A stretch of 64,000 nucleotides of DNA from Luteimonas sp. YGD11-2 (GTDB lineage Bacteria > Pseudomonadota > Gammaproteobacteria > Xanthomonadales > Xanthomonadaceae). The notes under the pieces are model-generated. The model saw only the letters and a program-made list of their open reading frames with translations. It had not been told where the DNA came from and ran no database searches. Positions 9,580-17,617 of this stretch are shown here, piece after piece. How positions within the stretch are numbered: the first letter of the stretch is position 1; each line of letters opens with the position of its first letter. The position numbers and the translations under genes are program-made. The stretch spans positions 2,790,001 to 2,854,000 of the forward strand of contig NZ_CP035376.1 of the NCBI RefSeq assembly GCF_004118975.1. Direction: 5' to 3'.

Positions 9580-11559
9580 TCAGCGCACACGCGGCACCAC
9601 GCCGGCTTCGCGCAGGTCCTCGTGCAGGATGCGGCGGATCTCGAGGATCGCCGGTGCGGTCTCCTGCACGCTGTGCCCGGAGGTGATGATCTTTTCCGAC
9701 AGCGCGCCCTCGAGGTGCGCGCTGGGATAGGGGACCAGACCGTCGTCGGACTCCGCCAGCGGCGTCTCCGCCCTGCGCCGGGCGATGATCGAGTGATAGC
9801 GCACGCGTGGCGAGATCGGCAGCTGCGCGGCCGCCTGCACGAACGGGTCGCTGCGGCTGAGGTTGTCGATGCTGTTGGGCAGCCGCGGTGGGCCGGTCGC
9901 CGGCCCGGGCTCGGCGAGGTCCTGGAGCACGTCGCCGATGCCTTCCAGCACCGTCAGCGGCAGGCGGATGAGCCCCGCCACCCAGCGCCCGAGCCGGTTG
10001 CCGGCCACCTCGGTGCCACGATGCGGCGCGGCGATGAAGATCGCGCGCTCGATCGCCGGCACCGGCTCGAAGCGCAGCACCGGCCCCAGCCGCCGCTCCA
10101 CGCGCTGCCGGCGGCCATCGTCGAGGTCGCGCGCGCCGATCAGGCCATCCCACAGCGCGTCGCCGGACGAGGACACCATCAGCCGCCCGATCACCCCGCC
10201 CATGCTGTGGCCGATCAGCACCATGTCGCGCGAGGCGATGGCGGTGCCCTCGGGATCGAAATGGCGCAGGGCCTCGTCCAGGATCCTGCGGATGGCGAAG
10301 TGGTTCAGCGCGATCGGTGCATTGGTCGGGTAGTAGACCTGCCAGACCTGGAAGTTGCGCCGCAGCGTGGCGTCGCCCATGACCTCGTTGGCCACGTTGA
10401 CCCAGGCCTCCGGGCTGCTGGCCAGGCCGTGGACCATCAGGATGATCCGGCGGTCGGGCTCGTAGGGCTGCATCAGGTAGAGGTGCGGGCGATCGATGCC
10501 GCCTTCCCGGCCCAGCAGGGTCCGCAGCGATTGCCGGGCGAAGCCGGAACGCGCCAGCCACAGGCCGTAGCCGGCGGTGAAGTTGGCGGCCAGCGGCACC
10601 TGCTGGCCATGCAGTTCGACGCCGGTGTCGCGGTAGGGGTCGTGCGCGCTGACCTGCACCTCGCGGGTGGACAGGATGCCGGCCAGGTCCTCGCCCGGGA
10701 ACCGGAACAGCAGGGTCATGCCGGGCGAAGGCATCTCGCTCCAGCCCGGCGGACGCTGGCGACGCGCGCGGGCCCCGTCACCGGCCTGCGCGTCGGCCTG
10801 CGTGCCCAATGGCGCGTCCGACGGCGCCACCGCCGCCAGCGCGTCGTCCATGATCGCCACCATCTCCGCGCCGAAGCCCTCGCGCCGATAGGTGCTGCGA
10901 AGCCCGTCGAACGACAGCGACGTGGCCGGCACCAGCGCCTTCGGGAAGTCCACGCCCTCCGGCAGGCGCACCCCGCCCAGGTCCACGTGGATGGCCCAGC
11001 CGTCGTGCTCCAGCGTGGTGGGCGTTGGTGCACCGGTGTCGCGGCGGCGTGCCGCCAGCACCTCGAACAGCCCGATGCCGGCCTGCTGGGTGGCGTAGTT
11101 GTAGTAGTCGCGGACCTGGGTCTGGCGGTCCTCGAAGGCGCGCTCGCCGGGGCTGCGCTCGCTGAAGAACAGGTAGGCATAGGCGTGACGCGCCGTCTCC
11201 AGCCACGGATCGATGCGCGCGGGCCCGGCAGGCGCGGACGGCGCAGCCATCGCCTGCTGCAGCCACAGCTCGGAGAGCGCGGCCAGCCGGCGCTCCTGGC
11301 TGATGCCGGGCAGCGCGGCGAGCGCCGCGATGCATTCCTGCCCGGGCGCGCTGCACGCCGATGCCTCGAGTCCCGCCACGCGGATGGTCTCGGCGGTGGC
11401 GGCGCTCGGCCTGCCGGTGGTGAGCATGTCGCCGCGGCGCGAGGCGATGTATTCGCCGGCGTCCTGCGACCTGACCTCGACCATCGCGCAGCCGCCGAGG
11501 CCGAGCGTGGCCAGCGCCAGCAGCATCATGGCGACATGGCGCAGGCGGCTACTCCCCAT
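9580..11559 (-). CDS. alpha/beta-hydrolase lipoprotein
   Basis: 659 residues. The N-terminus is a lipoprotein signal (MMLLALATLGLGGC). The C-terminal half is an alpha/beta hydrolase: oxyanion loop VHGLASSPEAW, nucleophile elbow GHSMGG, an Asp candidate in SDDGLVPY and His in SGHSVQE, so the Ser-Asp-His triad appears complete. The N-terminal ~300 residues are helical and of unknown function. The ATG lies 11 bases inside the end of the DUF4105 gene, so the two are translationally coupled. A periplasmic/outer-membrane lipase or esterase is likely; the fusion with the long N-terminal region is typical of a family of predicted bacterial lipoprotein hydrolases. Confidence 0.85.
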   Translation of the reverse strand: MGSSRLRHVAMMLLALATLGLGGCAMVEVRSQDAGEYIASRRGDMLTTGRPSAATAETIRVAGLEASACSAPGQECIAALAALPGISQERRLAALSELWLQQAMAAPSAPAGPARIDPWLETARHAYAYLFFSERSPGERAFEDRQTQVRDYYNYATQQAGIGLFEVLAARRRDTGAPTPTTLEHDGWAIHVDLGGVRLPEGVDFPKALVPATSLSFDGLRSTYRREGFGAEMVAIMDDALAAVAPSDAPLGTQADAQAGDGARARRQRPPGWSEMPSPGMTLLFRFPGEDLAGILSTREVQVSAHDPYRDTGVELHGQQVPLAANFTAGYGLWLARSGFARQSLRTLLGREGGIDRPHLYLMQPYEPDRRIILMVHGLASSPEAWVNVANEVMGDATLRRNFQVWQVYYPTNAPIALNHFAIRRILDEALRHFDPEGTAIASRDMVLIGHSMGGVIGRLMVSSSGDALWDGLIGARDLDDGRRQRVERRLGPVLRFEPVPAIERAIFIAAPHRGTEVAGNRLGRWVAGLIRLPLTVLEGIGDVLQDLAEPGPATGPPRLPNSIDNLSRSDPFVQAAAQLPISPRVRYHSIIARRRAETPLAESDDGLVPYPSAHLEGALSEKIITSGHSVQETAPAILEIRRILHEDLREAGVVPRVR

Positions 11560-12622
11560 GGGTCTGGTCGTCCTCCGATATGCCCGGCACGCCGCGCCTG
11601 ATCGCGCGGGAGAACGCCAGAGGGTCATCGGCAGCGGCGTCGCTGGCAATGGCGCGCTGGTTGATATGGCCCAGCGCCTGCAGTTCCGCGTAGTCATGAC
11701 CCGGGACCAGCCCGCCCTGGTCGTGGACATACCGGGCGAAATAGCCCGACAGCAGCAGGCGGTAGTCGAGCGGCAGCGTGGGCGCGATATGCCGCGCCAA
11801 CCGGAAGATGATCGTGGTGCAGTTGCTGGTCAGCGTGTTGTAGAACTGCGGCGCGCGGCGCAGGTCCGCGCTGCTGTCGATGTAGCCCAGCAGCAGCGTG
11901 CGCAGCTGCTCCGGCGCCATGCGCAAACGGTACAGATACACATCCTCGCCGCGGACATTGCTGCGCGTGCGCACGATGTCGCGCTCGTCGGCGGCGATCA
12001 TCACCTGCTCGAACTTCCGGAAGAAGCCACCGATCGCCGAAAAGCGCTCGTGGCGTTCCTTGCGGATCTCGAGCGAGAACACCAGCTGCTCGCCGTCGTC
12101 GAAGCCGAACGACACCAGCGTGTGCGCGATCTGCGGGCCCATCCAGTACGACAGGATCAGGTCGGCCGACTGCAGCCGGTCGAGGTCATAGCTGCGGGTT
12201 TCCCAGCGCGGCGTGTAGTCGGTTTCGCTGTGCCACTCGAAATTGCGCACGTTGTGCAGGGTTACGCGGCTGCCATCGACCTCGGCTTCGAGCAGGCGGG
12301 CGACGTCGTCGGCCCAGTCGCGCTGGTGCGATGGCGCAAGCGTGCTCCACCACCCGAGCAGCACGACGAAGGCCACTGCGAAGACCACGCCCGGCACCCG
12401 GCGGCCAGCGCGTGCAGGCCGCACGATGGCAAGCAGGCCGAGCGCACACCAGGCGGTGATTGCCAGTGCACGCAGCGGCCACGGCCAGGGCAGCTGGAAC
12501 CACAACGCCAGCGCGCCCCACCCGGCCACGGCGGCGATGAGGATCGCGCGCAGCACACGCCAGAAACGTCCAACAGCTGTTGCTTTCAGTCCTGCTCTCC
12601 CGTCTGCATCCGCAAGCCTCAC
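11549..12622 (-). CDS. DUF4105 membrane-anchored protein
   Basis: 357 residues from a GTG start. Two or three hydrophobic N-terminal segments (about residues 20-95) anchor a periplasmic DUF4105 domain. That domain is recognisable by WHSETDYTPRWETRSYDL, LSYWMGPQ.AHT, FEQVMIAADERD and the conserved NTLTSNCTT segment with a cysteine that resembles the catalytic Cys of papain-like (NlpC-like) enzymes. It precedes and overlaps the lipoprotein hydrolase, with which it probably works at the envelope. The exact start is uncertain: AGGAG is unusually close (3 bases) to this GTG. Confidence 0.8.
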   Translation of the reverse strand: MRLADADGRAGLKATAVGRFWRVLRAILIAAVAGWGALALWFQLPWPWPLRALAITAWCALGLLAIVRPARAGRRVPGVVFAVAFVVLLGWWSTLAPSHQRDWADDVARLLEAEVDGSRVTLHNVRNFEWHSETDYTPRWETRSYDLDRLQSADLILSYWMGPQIAHTLVSFGFDDGEQLVFSLEIRKERHERFSAIGGFFRKFEQVMIAADERDIVRTRSNVRGEDVYLYRLRMAPEQLRTLLLGYIDSSADLRRAPQFYNTLTSNCTTIIFRLARHIAPTLPLDYRLLLSGYFARYVHDQGGLVPGHDYAELQALGHINQRAIASDAAADDPLAFSRAIRRGVPGISEDDQTHGE

Positions 12623-12706
12623 ATCTCCTGCGTGGCCGCGGTGCGATGTTCAGGCCGGGCCGCCTGGCCGGCCAACGCACCGCCACACCATCCGCGGAGT
12701 TCAACG

Positions 12707-12898
12707 ATGACGCCACTCGACAGACCCCTGCGCCGCGAACTGACCATCGGCGAGGACACCTACACCCTCACCATCACCCCCGAAGCCATGAAGCTGGTGC
12801 CCAAGGGCAAGCGCAAGGGGCTGGAACTGGCATGGGCGGACCTGGTCAGCGGCGATGCCGCGATCGCGAAGGCGTTGCAGGCGTCGCTGCAGGGCTGA
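12707..12898 (+). CDS. small conserved hypothetical protein (63 aa)
   Basis: 63 residues; a compact mixed alpha/beta protein (TIGEDTYTLTITPEAMKLVPKGKRKG). The ATG has GCGGAG 7 bases upstream. Codon use matches the neighbours. It is divergent from the DUF4105 gene and convergent with the cysteine-rich gene that follows. No known function. Confidence 0.65.
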   Translation: MTPLDRPLRRELTIGEDTYTLTITPEAMKLVPKGKRKGLELAWADLVSGDAAIAKALQASLQG

Positions 12899-12906
12899 AG
12901 GGCTGC

Positions 12907-13095
12907 CTACGCATCGTCCTGCGCCAGCACGTGCGCGTGGCCGGCGCCGTCGGTGTCCACCTCCAGCACCACGGTGATTGGCCGGCAGCAGACGTGGCAG
13001 TCCTCGATATAGCGCTGCGAGCCGGCGCTGCTGTCCAGCGTGAGGCTGATCACCTCGCCGCAGTACGGGCATTCGATGTCCTGGAGATCGAGCAT
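12907..13095 (-). CDS. CPXCG-motif cysteine-rich protein
   Basis: 62 residues with a zinc-ribbon pattern: CPYCG near the N-terminus and CHVCCRP in the middle. The family (CPXCG motif-containing cysteine-rich protein) is widespread in gammaproteobacteria as short stand-alone proteins; the role is unknown. The ATG start gives the standard family N-terminus MLDLQDIECPYCG. Confidence 0.85.
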   Translation of the reverse strand: MLDLQDIECPYCGEVISLTLDSSAGSQRYIEDCHVCCRPITVVLEVDTDGAGHAHVLAQDDA

Positions 13096-13208
13096 GTGGG
13101 TCCCGGCGCTGGAAAAAAGCGGCGCGTACTGCGCATCCGCGGACCTGCACTGTACGCGCGACTGCGACAGCGGATACATACCCGCGCGCTCGCCCTGGGC
13201 AGCACGCG

Positions 13209-13934
13209 TCAGCGTGGTCCTCGCAGATAGGTGCCGACATAGACGATGGCGTCACCGCGTTGCGTCACCAGCAGCTGCATGTCGATGAAGGTCGCCGCGA
13301 ACCAGGGCTGGTTCTGCATCCTGGACATCAGCCTCTGCCAGTTGGCCTCGGGTGCTTCCGTGTCCAGGCCCGGCAGCGCGGTGGCCGCCACCCGGCACAC
13401 CGTGGCACTGCAGCGTGGCGGCGCGATTTCGAGCCCGCTGTAGCCACCGGCTTCCGCCTGCAGGAACGCCGCGATCCGCGCCTCCACTGCCTCCGCCCAT
13501 GCATCGTCGCGCGCCTCGTTCTCCAGCAGGTACTGCATGTCGGCGAAGTCGGTGTCGTGCTCGCGATAAGCCGCGACCGCCGACGCGATGCGCTGTGCGC
13601 CATCGCTCGACAGCGCGCGCGGGCCCGCGCCTGCTCTGGTGGATGCGGGCGGTGGCAGCGGCGGCTGGCCACCGCTGCCGGCGCTGGCAGGGCGGTTGCC
13701 GGCGCCTTGCCCGGTTCCGGCGGACGCGGTTGCCGTGCCTTGCGGCTGTTGCCGATCTCCGGCGCCGCGGCGCCCGCCATCGGACGAACCCGCATCCGGT
13801 GCCTCGCGGTCGGCGGTTGCGACGTGCCCGTCGGCGTCATCCCGGTCGCCACCGCGACCGGCGACCAGGTACCAGGCCAATGCCGCCAGAACCGCCAGCA
13901 CGACCAGTGGGACGGACAACGTTCGTGTGCGCAT
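13209..13934 (-). CDS. membrane-anchored hypothetical protein with disordered linker
   Basis: 241 residues: a single N-terminal membrane segment (LVVLAVLAALAWYLVAG), about 75 residues of Gly/Pro/Ala/Asp-rich disordered linker, then a ~110-residue folded domain with two cysteines (PPRCSATVCRVAA) likely disulfide-bonded, ending WFAATFIDMQLLV..YVGTYLRG. This looks like a periplasmic domain on a flexible tether. I recognise no function. Confidence 0.7.
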   Translation of the reverse strand: MRTRTLSVPLVVLAVLAALAWYLVAGRGGDRDDADGHVATADREAPDAGSSDGGRRGAGDRQQPQGTATASAGTGQGAGNRPASAGSGGQPPLPPPASTRAGAGPRALSSDGAQRIASAVAAYREHDTDFADMQYLLENEARDDAWAEAVEARIAAFLQAEAGGYSGLEIAPPRCSATVCRVAATALPGLDTEAPEANWQRLMSRMQNQPWFAATFIDMQLLVTQRGDAIVYVGTYLRGPR

Positions 13935-14093
13935 GCCGGGCAGTCCTTGCAGTGGGCTGGAGGCAGCCTACTCCGGGCGCGCCGACGGACGAACGCGGCT
14001 GCCGGGGGTCGGCGGTACGGGCGCGGGCCAGCGCCGGCCCACCTCCACGGATGGGGTCGGCGAGGTCGACAGGGCCGGCGGGCCGTGCGGGGG

Positions 14094-14438
14094 ATGGCGG
14101 ACTTCATCCGTGAGGTCGTGGACGCCTTCGATCAGGTCGCGGACGTCATCGATGGGGTCCGGGATATCAACGATGAGGTCGCGGACGTCACGCATGAGGT
14201 CCGGGATATCAACGATGAGGTCGTGGACGTCATCGATGAGATCGTCGACCTCACGCGTGAGGTTCCGGACGTCATCGATGAGGTCGTGGACGTCAGCGAT
14301 GAGGTCTACGACGTCATGCATGAGGTCCGCGACCTCGACGATGATGTCAATGACGTCATCGATGACGTCATTGACCCAATCGTTGCAACAATTGCTCAGT
14401 CGTACTGCTCGATATCGGCCGAGAGCCCGAGCCAGTGA
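14094..14438 (+). CDS. possible heptad-repeat acidic protein
   Basis: A 114-codon frame whose residues 7-97 are a near-perfect heptad repeat, consensus E-V-x-D-[VIL]-x-D (for example EVRDIND, EVVDVID, EVYDVMH), giving hydrophobic residues at 3/4 spacing as in a long, very acidic coiled coil. The ATG has only a G-run immediately upstream, too close for a normal ribosome site. The opposite strand is also open across the repeat and also encodes heptads (IDDVHDL). The frame overlaps the C-terminus of the GFA gene by 43 bases. Expression is unproven; the region could also be a non-coding tandem repeat. Confidence 0.35.
   Translation: MADFIREVVDAFDQVADVIDGVRDINDEVADVTHEVRDINDEVVDVIDEIVDLTREVPDVIDEVVDVSDEVYDVMHEVRDLDDDVNDVIDDVIDPIVATIAQSYCSISAESPSQ
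14112..14384. repeat. tandem 21-bp degenerate repeat, 13 units
   Basis: Thirteen consecutive 21-base units, consensus GAGGTCNNGGACGTCATCGAT. Unit starts fall at 14112, 14133, 14154 and so on. Units contain the palindromes GACGTC and ATCGAT, so the repeat looks alike on both strands. Units differ at several positions but keep exact 21-base spacing. The last unit (14364) is partly degenerate. Confidence 0.92.
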
Positions 14439-14790
14439 TGCTGCCGCTCGCCGAACACGGAGACCGTGGCGGCAGGCGGGCGGGGTCGTCGAGGGTGCCC
14501 AGCGCCACCGCCACATGGTCCGGGTCGGCATCCAGGCGGAAGAACACCGTGGTGCCGCACGCGGGGCAGAAGAAGAAGCGGGCGATGCGCCCCTTGTCCC
14601 CCGCGCGGACATACGGCGTGCTCTGGCCCTCGACCGTCACGTTGCCCGCGGGAAACCGCGCCTGCACCGCGAACGCACTGCCGCTGCGCCGCTGGCAGTC
14701 GCGGCAGTGGCAGATCGAGACACGCACGGGCTCGCCCCCGGCACGCAGGGTGAGTTGCCCGCAGCTGCAGCTGGCCTGATGGATATTCAT
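14396..14790 (-). pseudogene. GFA-family (glutathione-dependent formaldehyde-activating enzyme-like) gene with frameshift
   Basis: The first ~105 codons encode a GFA/CENP-V-type zinc protein: CSCGQL, CHCRDCQR and FFCPACGT supply the two zinc sites. In the uninterrupted frame the C-terminus becomes unrelated, low-complexity sequence that ends at 14368. In the adjacent frame, starting in the G/C-run near 14474-14486, the natural family ending is present (TVSVFGERQHHWLGL), stopping at 14396-14398. A one-base indel in the run near 14480 explains this. It may be a real mutation or a sequencing error; the gene is listed as disrupted. A YciI-like gene lies 33 bases upstream on the same strand. Confidence 0.78.
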
Positions 14791-14823
14791 CGCGCTGTCC
14801 GGCCGGGTTGCGGAGTGGCCTGC

Positions 14824-15165
14824 TCAGGACTGCGGGTCGAAGCCGAACACACGCAGCTCCTGGGCACAGCGGCAGGCCCGGGCGATCCGCGCCGCCCAGG
14901 CGACGGCCTCCTCGCGGGAGGCAAGCTCGAGGATGGTGAGGCCGCCATCCAGCGCCGGCGCCCACGGGTAACCACCCTCCGCGACCGCGCCATCGGCGGA
15001 CACCCGCACGGGCGGCACGGCCGCGTCGATGCCGCCGCCGAAGACGTACACGCCGGCGGCCTTCGCCTCCTCGATCACGGCATGCGAGTCGCGGACCACC
15101 GCCTCCCACTCGCCATCGGCCAAGACCATCGCCGCCGCAGGAAACGAGATCAGGTACCTGGCCAT
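14824..15165 (-). CDS. YciI-like (YCII/DGPF domain) protein
   Basis: 113 residues. The fold is recognisable from the N-terminal MARYLISFPAAA strand, the central GGGID segment, the DGGLTILELASREEAVAWA helix and the terminal ELRVFGF strand, all typical of YCII/DGPF-domain proteins (alpha/beta dimeric barrel). Catalytic function of the family is mostly unknown; some are associated with ECF sigma factors or dehalogenation. Start chosen at the ATG giving the standard N-terminus. Tandem with the GFA gene downstream. Confidence 0.82.
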   Translation of the reverse strand: MARYLISFPAAAMVLADGEWEAVVRDSHAVIEEAKAAGVYVFGGGIDAAVPPVRVSADGAVAEGGYPWAPALDGGLTILELASREEAVAWAARIARACRCAQELRVFGFDPQS

Positions 15166-15221
15166 GGCATCGCCAATTGGAGACCGAGGGGTCGTGCTGC
15201 AGGTGTACGGCGGCCAGCGGC

Positions 15222-16016
15222 TCAGCCGGCCATGGAAGCGGCGGACGCCAGGCGCACGTCGCTGTCCGGTCCGGCGGGTTCCGCGCACGCTGCCGTCGCC
15301 GTGACCGTTGTGGCGGCAGTCCGTGCATCGAGGTGCCGCAGCGCTTCTTCCAGCACCGCCTCGTACAGCTCCAGCTGCAGGCGCATCCGCACGGCGATGA
15401 CACCGATCAGCCAGGTGACCACGAGGAACGGCCCGAGTACCGCCGCCCACAGCGGAACCTCGCCCAACGCATCGAGGCCGGGCCCGTCGACCCCGCGGGC
15501 CAGCAGGAACACCGCCACCAGCACCGGCAGCACGCCAACGCGTTCCGCCCCACCTACCAGCAGGCCGAGCTTCGATGCCAGCCGCTCGCGCGCGTGCACG
15601 GCAAAATCACGGTGGGCCTGCAGTTCCCCGCGCGGATACGCGCACAGCCAGCTGCGCAGCAGCGCGAACTGCGCGAGGTCGTGGTCGGCCTGCTCGGCCA
15701 GCTTCGGACGCCAGTGCCAGAACTCTCTTCCAAGCACCCAGATCGAGCGCACGACGTACGGCAGATACGCCACCGTCACCAGCAGCGCCACACGCATCAG
15801 ATGGACCATCCACATCGCGGGCTCCATCCACTGCACCAGGAACATTGGAAGCAGGCCGACAAGAATGGCGACGGTGCCGATGACGTTGAGCGGCCGCATC
15901 CAGCGCGGGGTGTCGAGCAGCGTCACCGGCCCGTCCGGCATCACGCGGATACGCGCGTCGAGGGCGGCGAAGCTCAGCGTGTGAGGCGCGGCATCCACAC
16001 CATTGGCGTGTGTCAC
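15222..16016 (-). CDS. integral membrane protein of unknown function
   Basis: 264 residues with about four membrane segments (around residues 42-62, 70-92, 165-182, 190-212), a charged middle loop containing a long helix, and a final helix (LQLELYEAVLEEALRHL) before a disordered tail. The GTG start overlaps the stop of the preceding gene in the same direction as GTGA, indicating translational coupling in a three-gene membrane operon. No family recognised. Confidence 0.65.
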   Translation of the reverse strand: MTHANGVDAAPHTLSFAALDARIRVMPDGPVTLLDTPRWMRPLNVIGTVAILVGLLPMFLVQWMEPAMWMVHLMRVALLVTVAYLPYVVRSIWVLGREFWHWRPKLAEQADHDLAQFALLRSWLCAYPRGELQAHRDFAVHARERLASKLGLLVGGAERVGVLPVLVAVFLLARGVDGPGLDALGEVPLWAAVLGPFLVVTWLIGVIAVRMRLQLELYEAVLEEALRHLDARTAATTVTATAACAEPAGPDSDVRLASAASMAG

Positions 16017-16573
16017 GTCTGTGATCCGGTCATCCCGCGGAGCTCCGCGATGATCTCGGTCGGCATGGCGTCATACGGGAGAACGACCCCGTATGTCTCT
16101 CCCGAGCGCAGCTGCAGCGTCAGTACGCCCGGCAGCACTGTTCTCGATATGTGGAACGACTCGATCGCCTGCCAGGGAAGGAGGAGCATTTCGTCGGACT
16201 TGACCACGAGGATGCCGCGAGGCCCGAATTCAATTTTGCGGGGGCTCAGAAGCTACACAAGATGCAGGACCACCGCCATCGCGGCGGCGATTGCCGAGGT
16301 ACCAGCGGCGCGGCCCGGCAAATCCTCGAGACCGACCTTCCCCACCAGTGCGTAGACGACCAGGATCGCCGCGAAGACTCCGAACCAGACCAGGAAGCCT
16401 CGACCGAGGCGCCGCAACGAGCCCGGAAGAGACCAGGTTTGTCCGATGGATTCCCGCCACGGTTCACGCCACTTCATGTAGTGCACCACCTGAAATCGAT
16501 CGTTCCCCGGAATAGAGCCGGCGTGGATGAAACTCCTGCGCCCCGTGGCGACGTCCATCGACCCGTTACGCAT
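16013..16573 (-). pseudogene. two-TM PH-like-domain membrane protein with in-frame TAG
   Basis: The frame starts at an ATG overlapping the previous gene's stop and encodes a soluble N-terminus, then two membrane segments (FLVWFGVFAAILVVYALVG and TSAIAAAMAVVLHLV). A TAG at 16253-16255 stops translation right after the second segment. The same frame continues without shift as LLSPRKIEFGPRGILVVK..LPWQAIESFHI to 16013, which looks like the beta-strand domain (bacterial PH-like) that normally follows such membrane pairs. The stop therefore splits one natural protein. A tyrosine codon with a third-base change would explain it. The distal part keeps good coding character, so the change is recent or an error. 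Confidence 0.7.
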
Positions 16574-17069
16574 CCACAGTTGCGATGTCCGCACCGAACC
16601 AGCGCCGGCGTCGCCACAGCACGCTCGCCATGAGCGCCAGCAGCAACAGGGACACGCCGTAGCTGCCCCAGATGCCGGCCACGGAAAACACCGCATCCAG
16701 TGTCTCCTCCCGTACCCGCAGTCCGCGGGCCTCGCGGCTCACGGTATATGCAATGCGGGCCGCGGGGAGGTCGGCAACCACGAGTGCCGACATCGCCGCG
16801 CCGCTGAGCGCCGTGAATCCGATCGCGGCCAGCCCGATCGCTACACCCGCCGGGGCCGGGCGCGCAAGGTAGTAGAGCAAGGTCGCCCACAGCAACAACT
16901 GCGTACCGCTCAGTACGAAGAAGAGACCACCCCACCCGTGCGACGACAGGATCGCGAAATCACTGGTGGTCGAGAAACGGACCAGTGTCTCCAGGGCCTT
17001 GCCGGCACCCCAGAACGTCGTCAGCCACAGAAAGATCAGGCCCCAATCGCGGCCGCGCGAAACAGTCAT
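16566..17069 (-). CDS. four-TM membrane protein of unknown function
   Basis: 167 residues with four predicted membrane helices (about 9-28, 45-66, 76-100, 130-152) and a basic C-terminal cytoplasmic tail (WRRRRWFG). The start ATG has GGGGAAG 3 bases upstream; the frame is open farther upstream but lacks such a site. It leads the minus-strand membrane operon and overlaps the next gene by 8 bases. No family recognised. Confidence 0.62.
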   Translation of the reverse strand: MTVSRGRDWGLIFLWLTTFWGAGKALETLVRFSTTSDFAILSSHGWGGLFFVLSGTQLLLWATLLYYLARPAPAGVAIGLAAIGFTALSGAAMSALVVADLPAARIAYTVSREARGLRVREETLDAVFSVAGIWGSYGVSLLLLALMASVLWRRRRWFGADIATVDA

Positions 17070-17213
17070 GGACTTCCCCAGAGTCATCGGCCACCAACTC
17101 ATGACCGGCGCGAGTATCGCAGCCGGGACCGTTGCGGGCCCAGCCCTCAAGCCTTCCCCCACCCGGCCGCTATCGACCAGGGGCCTGGGGGCTGACATGA
17201 CGGGGAGACACCG

Positions 17214-17582
17214 ATGACCGCACGACCGACGGTGCTGCTGTGCGACGACTCGCGGGCGCTGCGCATGCTGGCGGCAGGGCAGCTGGACGAAGCCGGATTC
17301 GCGGTGGCGGGCGAGGCCGGCAACGGCCTGGAGGCGATCCGCCAGTACCAGGCGCTGCGGCCGGACCTGGTGCTGCTGGACCTGGTGATGCCCGAATGCG
17401 ACGGGCGCGAGGCGCTGGCGCGCATCCTCGAGCTCGACCCGCAGGCGCGGGTGGTGATCCTCAGCTCGCTGGGCGCGCAGCGCGACATCGAGGAGTGCCT
17501 GCGCATCGGCGCGCGCTCCTACCTGCAGAAGCCCATCGACACCGATGCGATGGAACGCGTGCTGCGCGAGGCCCTCGCCTGA
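17214..17582 (+). CDS. stand-alone CheY-like response regulator receiver
   Basis: 122 residues, a single receiver domain. The acidic pair is D11/D12 (LLCDDS), the phosphorylation site D56 (LLDLVMP), the switch Ser near 85-86 (VVILSSLG) and the conserved Lys K106 (LQKPID). No output domain. GGGGAGA precedes the ATG. It is followed 35 bases later by a MshEN-like/CheX-like gene, suggesting the pair form one signalling module. Confidence 0.92.
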   Translation: MTARPTVLLCDDSRALRMLAAGQLDEAGFAVAGEAGNGLEAIRQYQALRPDLVLLDLVMPECDGREALARILELDPQARVVILSSLGAQRDIEECLRIGARSYLQKPIDTDAMERVLREALA

Positions 17583-17617
17583 GGGCGGGGCCGACGTTTC
17601 CCTGTAGAGGTCACACG

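Noticed and set aside
8914..11601. 895-codon plus-strand frame across the hydrolase
   Set aside because: Antisense of a gene with intact catalytic triad and lipobox.
14112..14384. CRISPR array
   Set aside because: 21-base units are contiguous without unique spacers.
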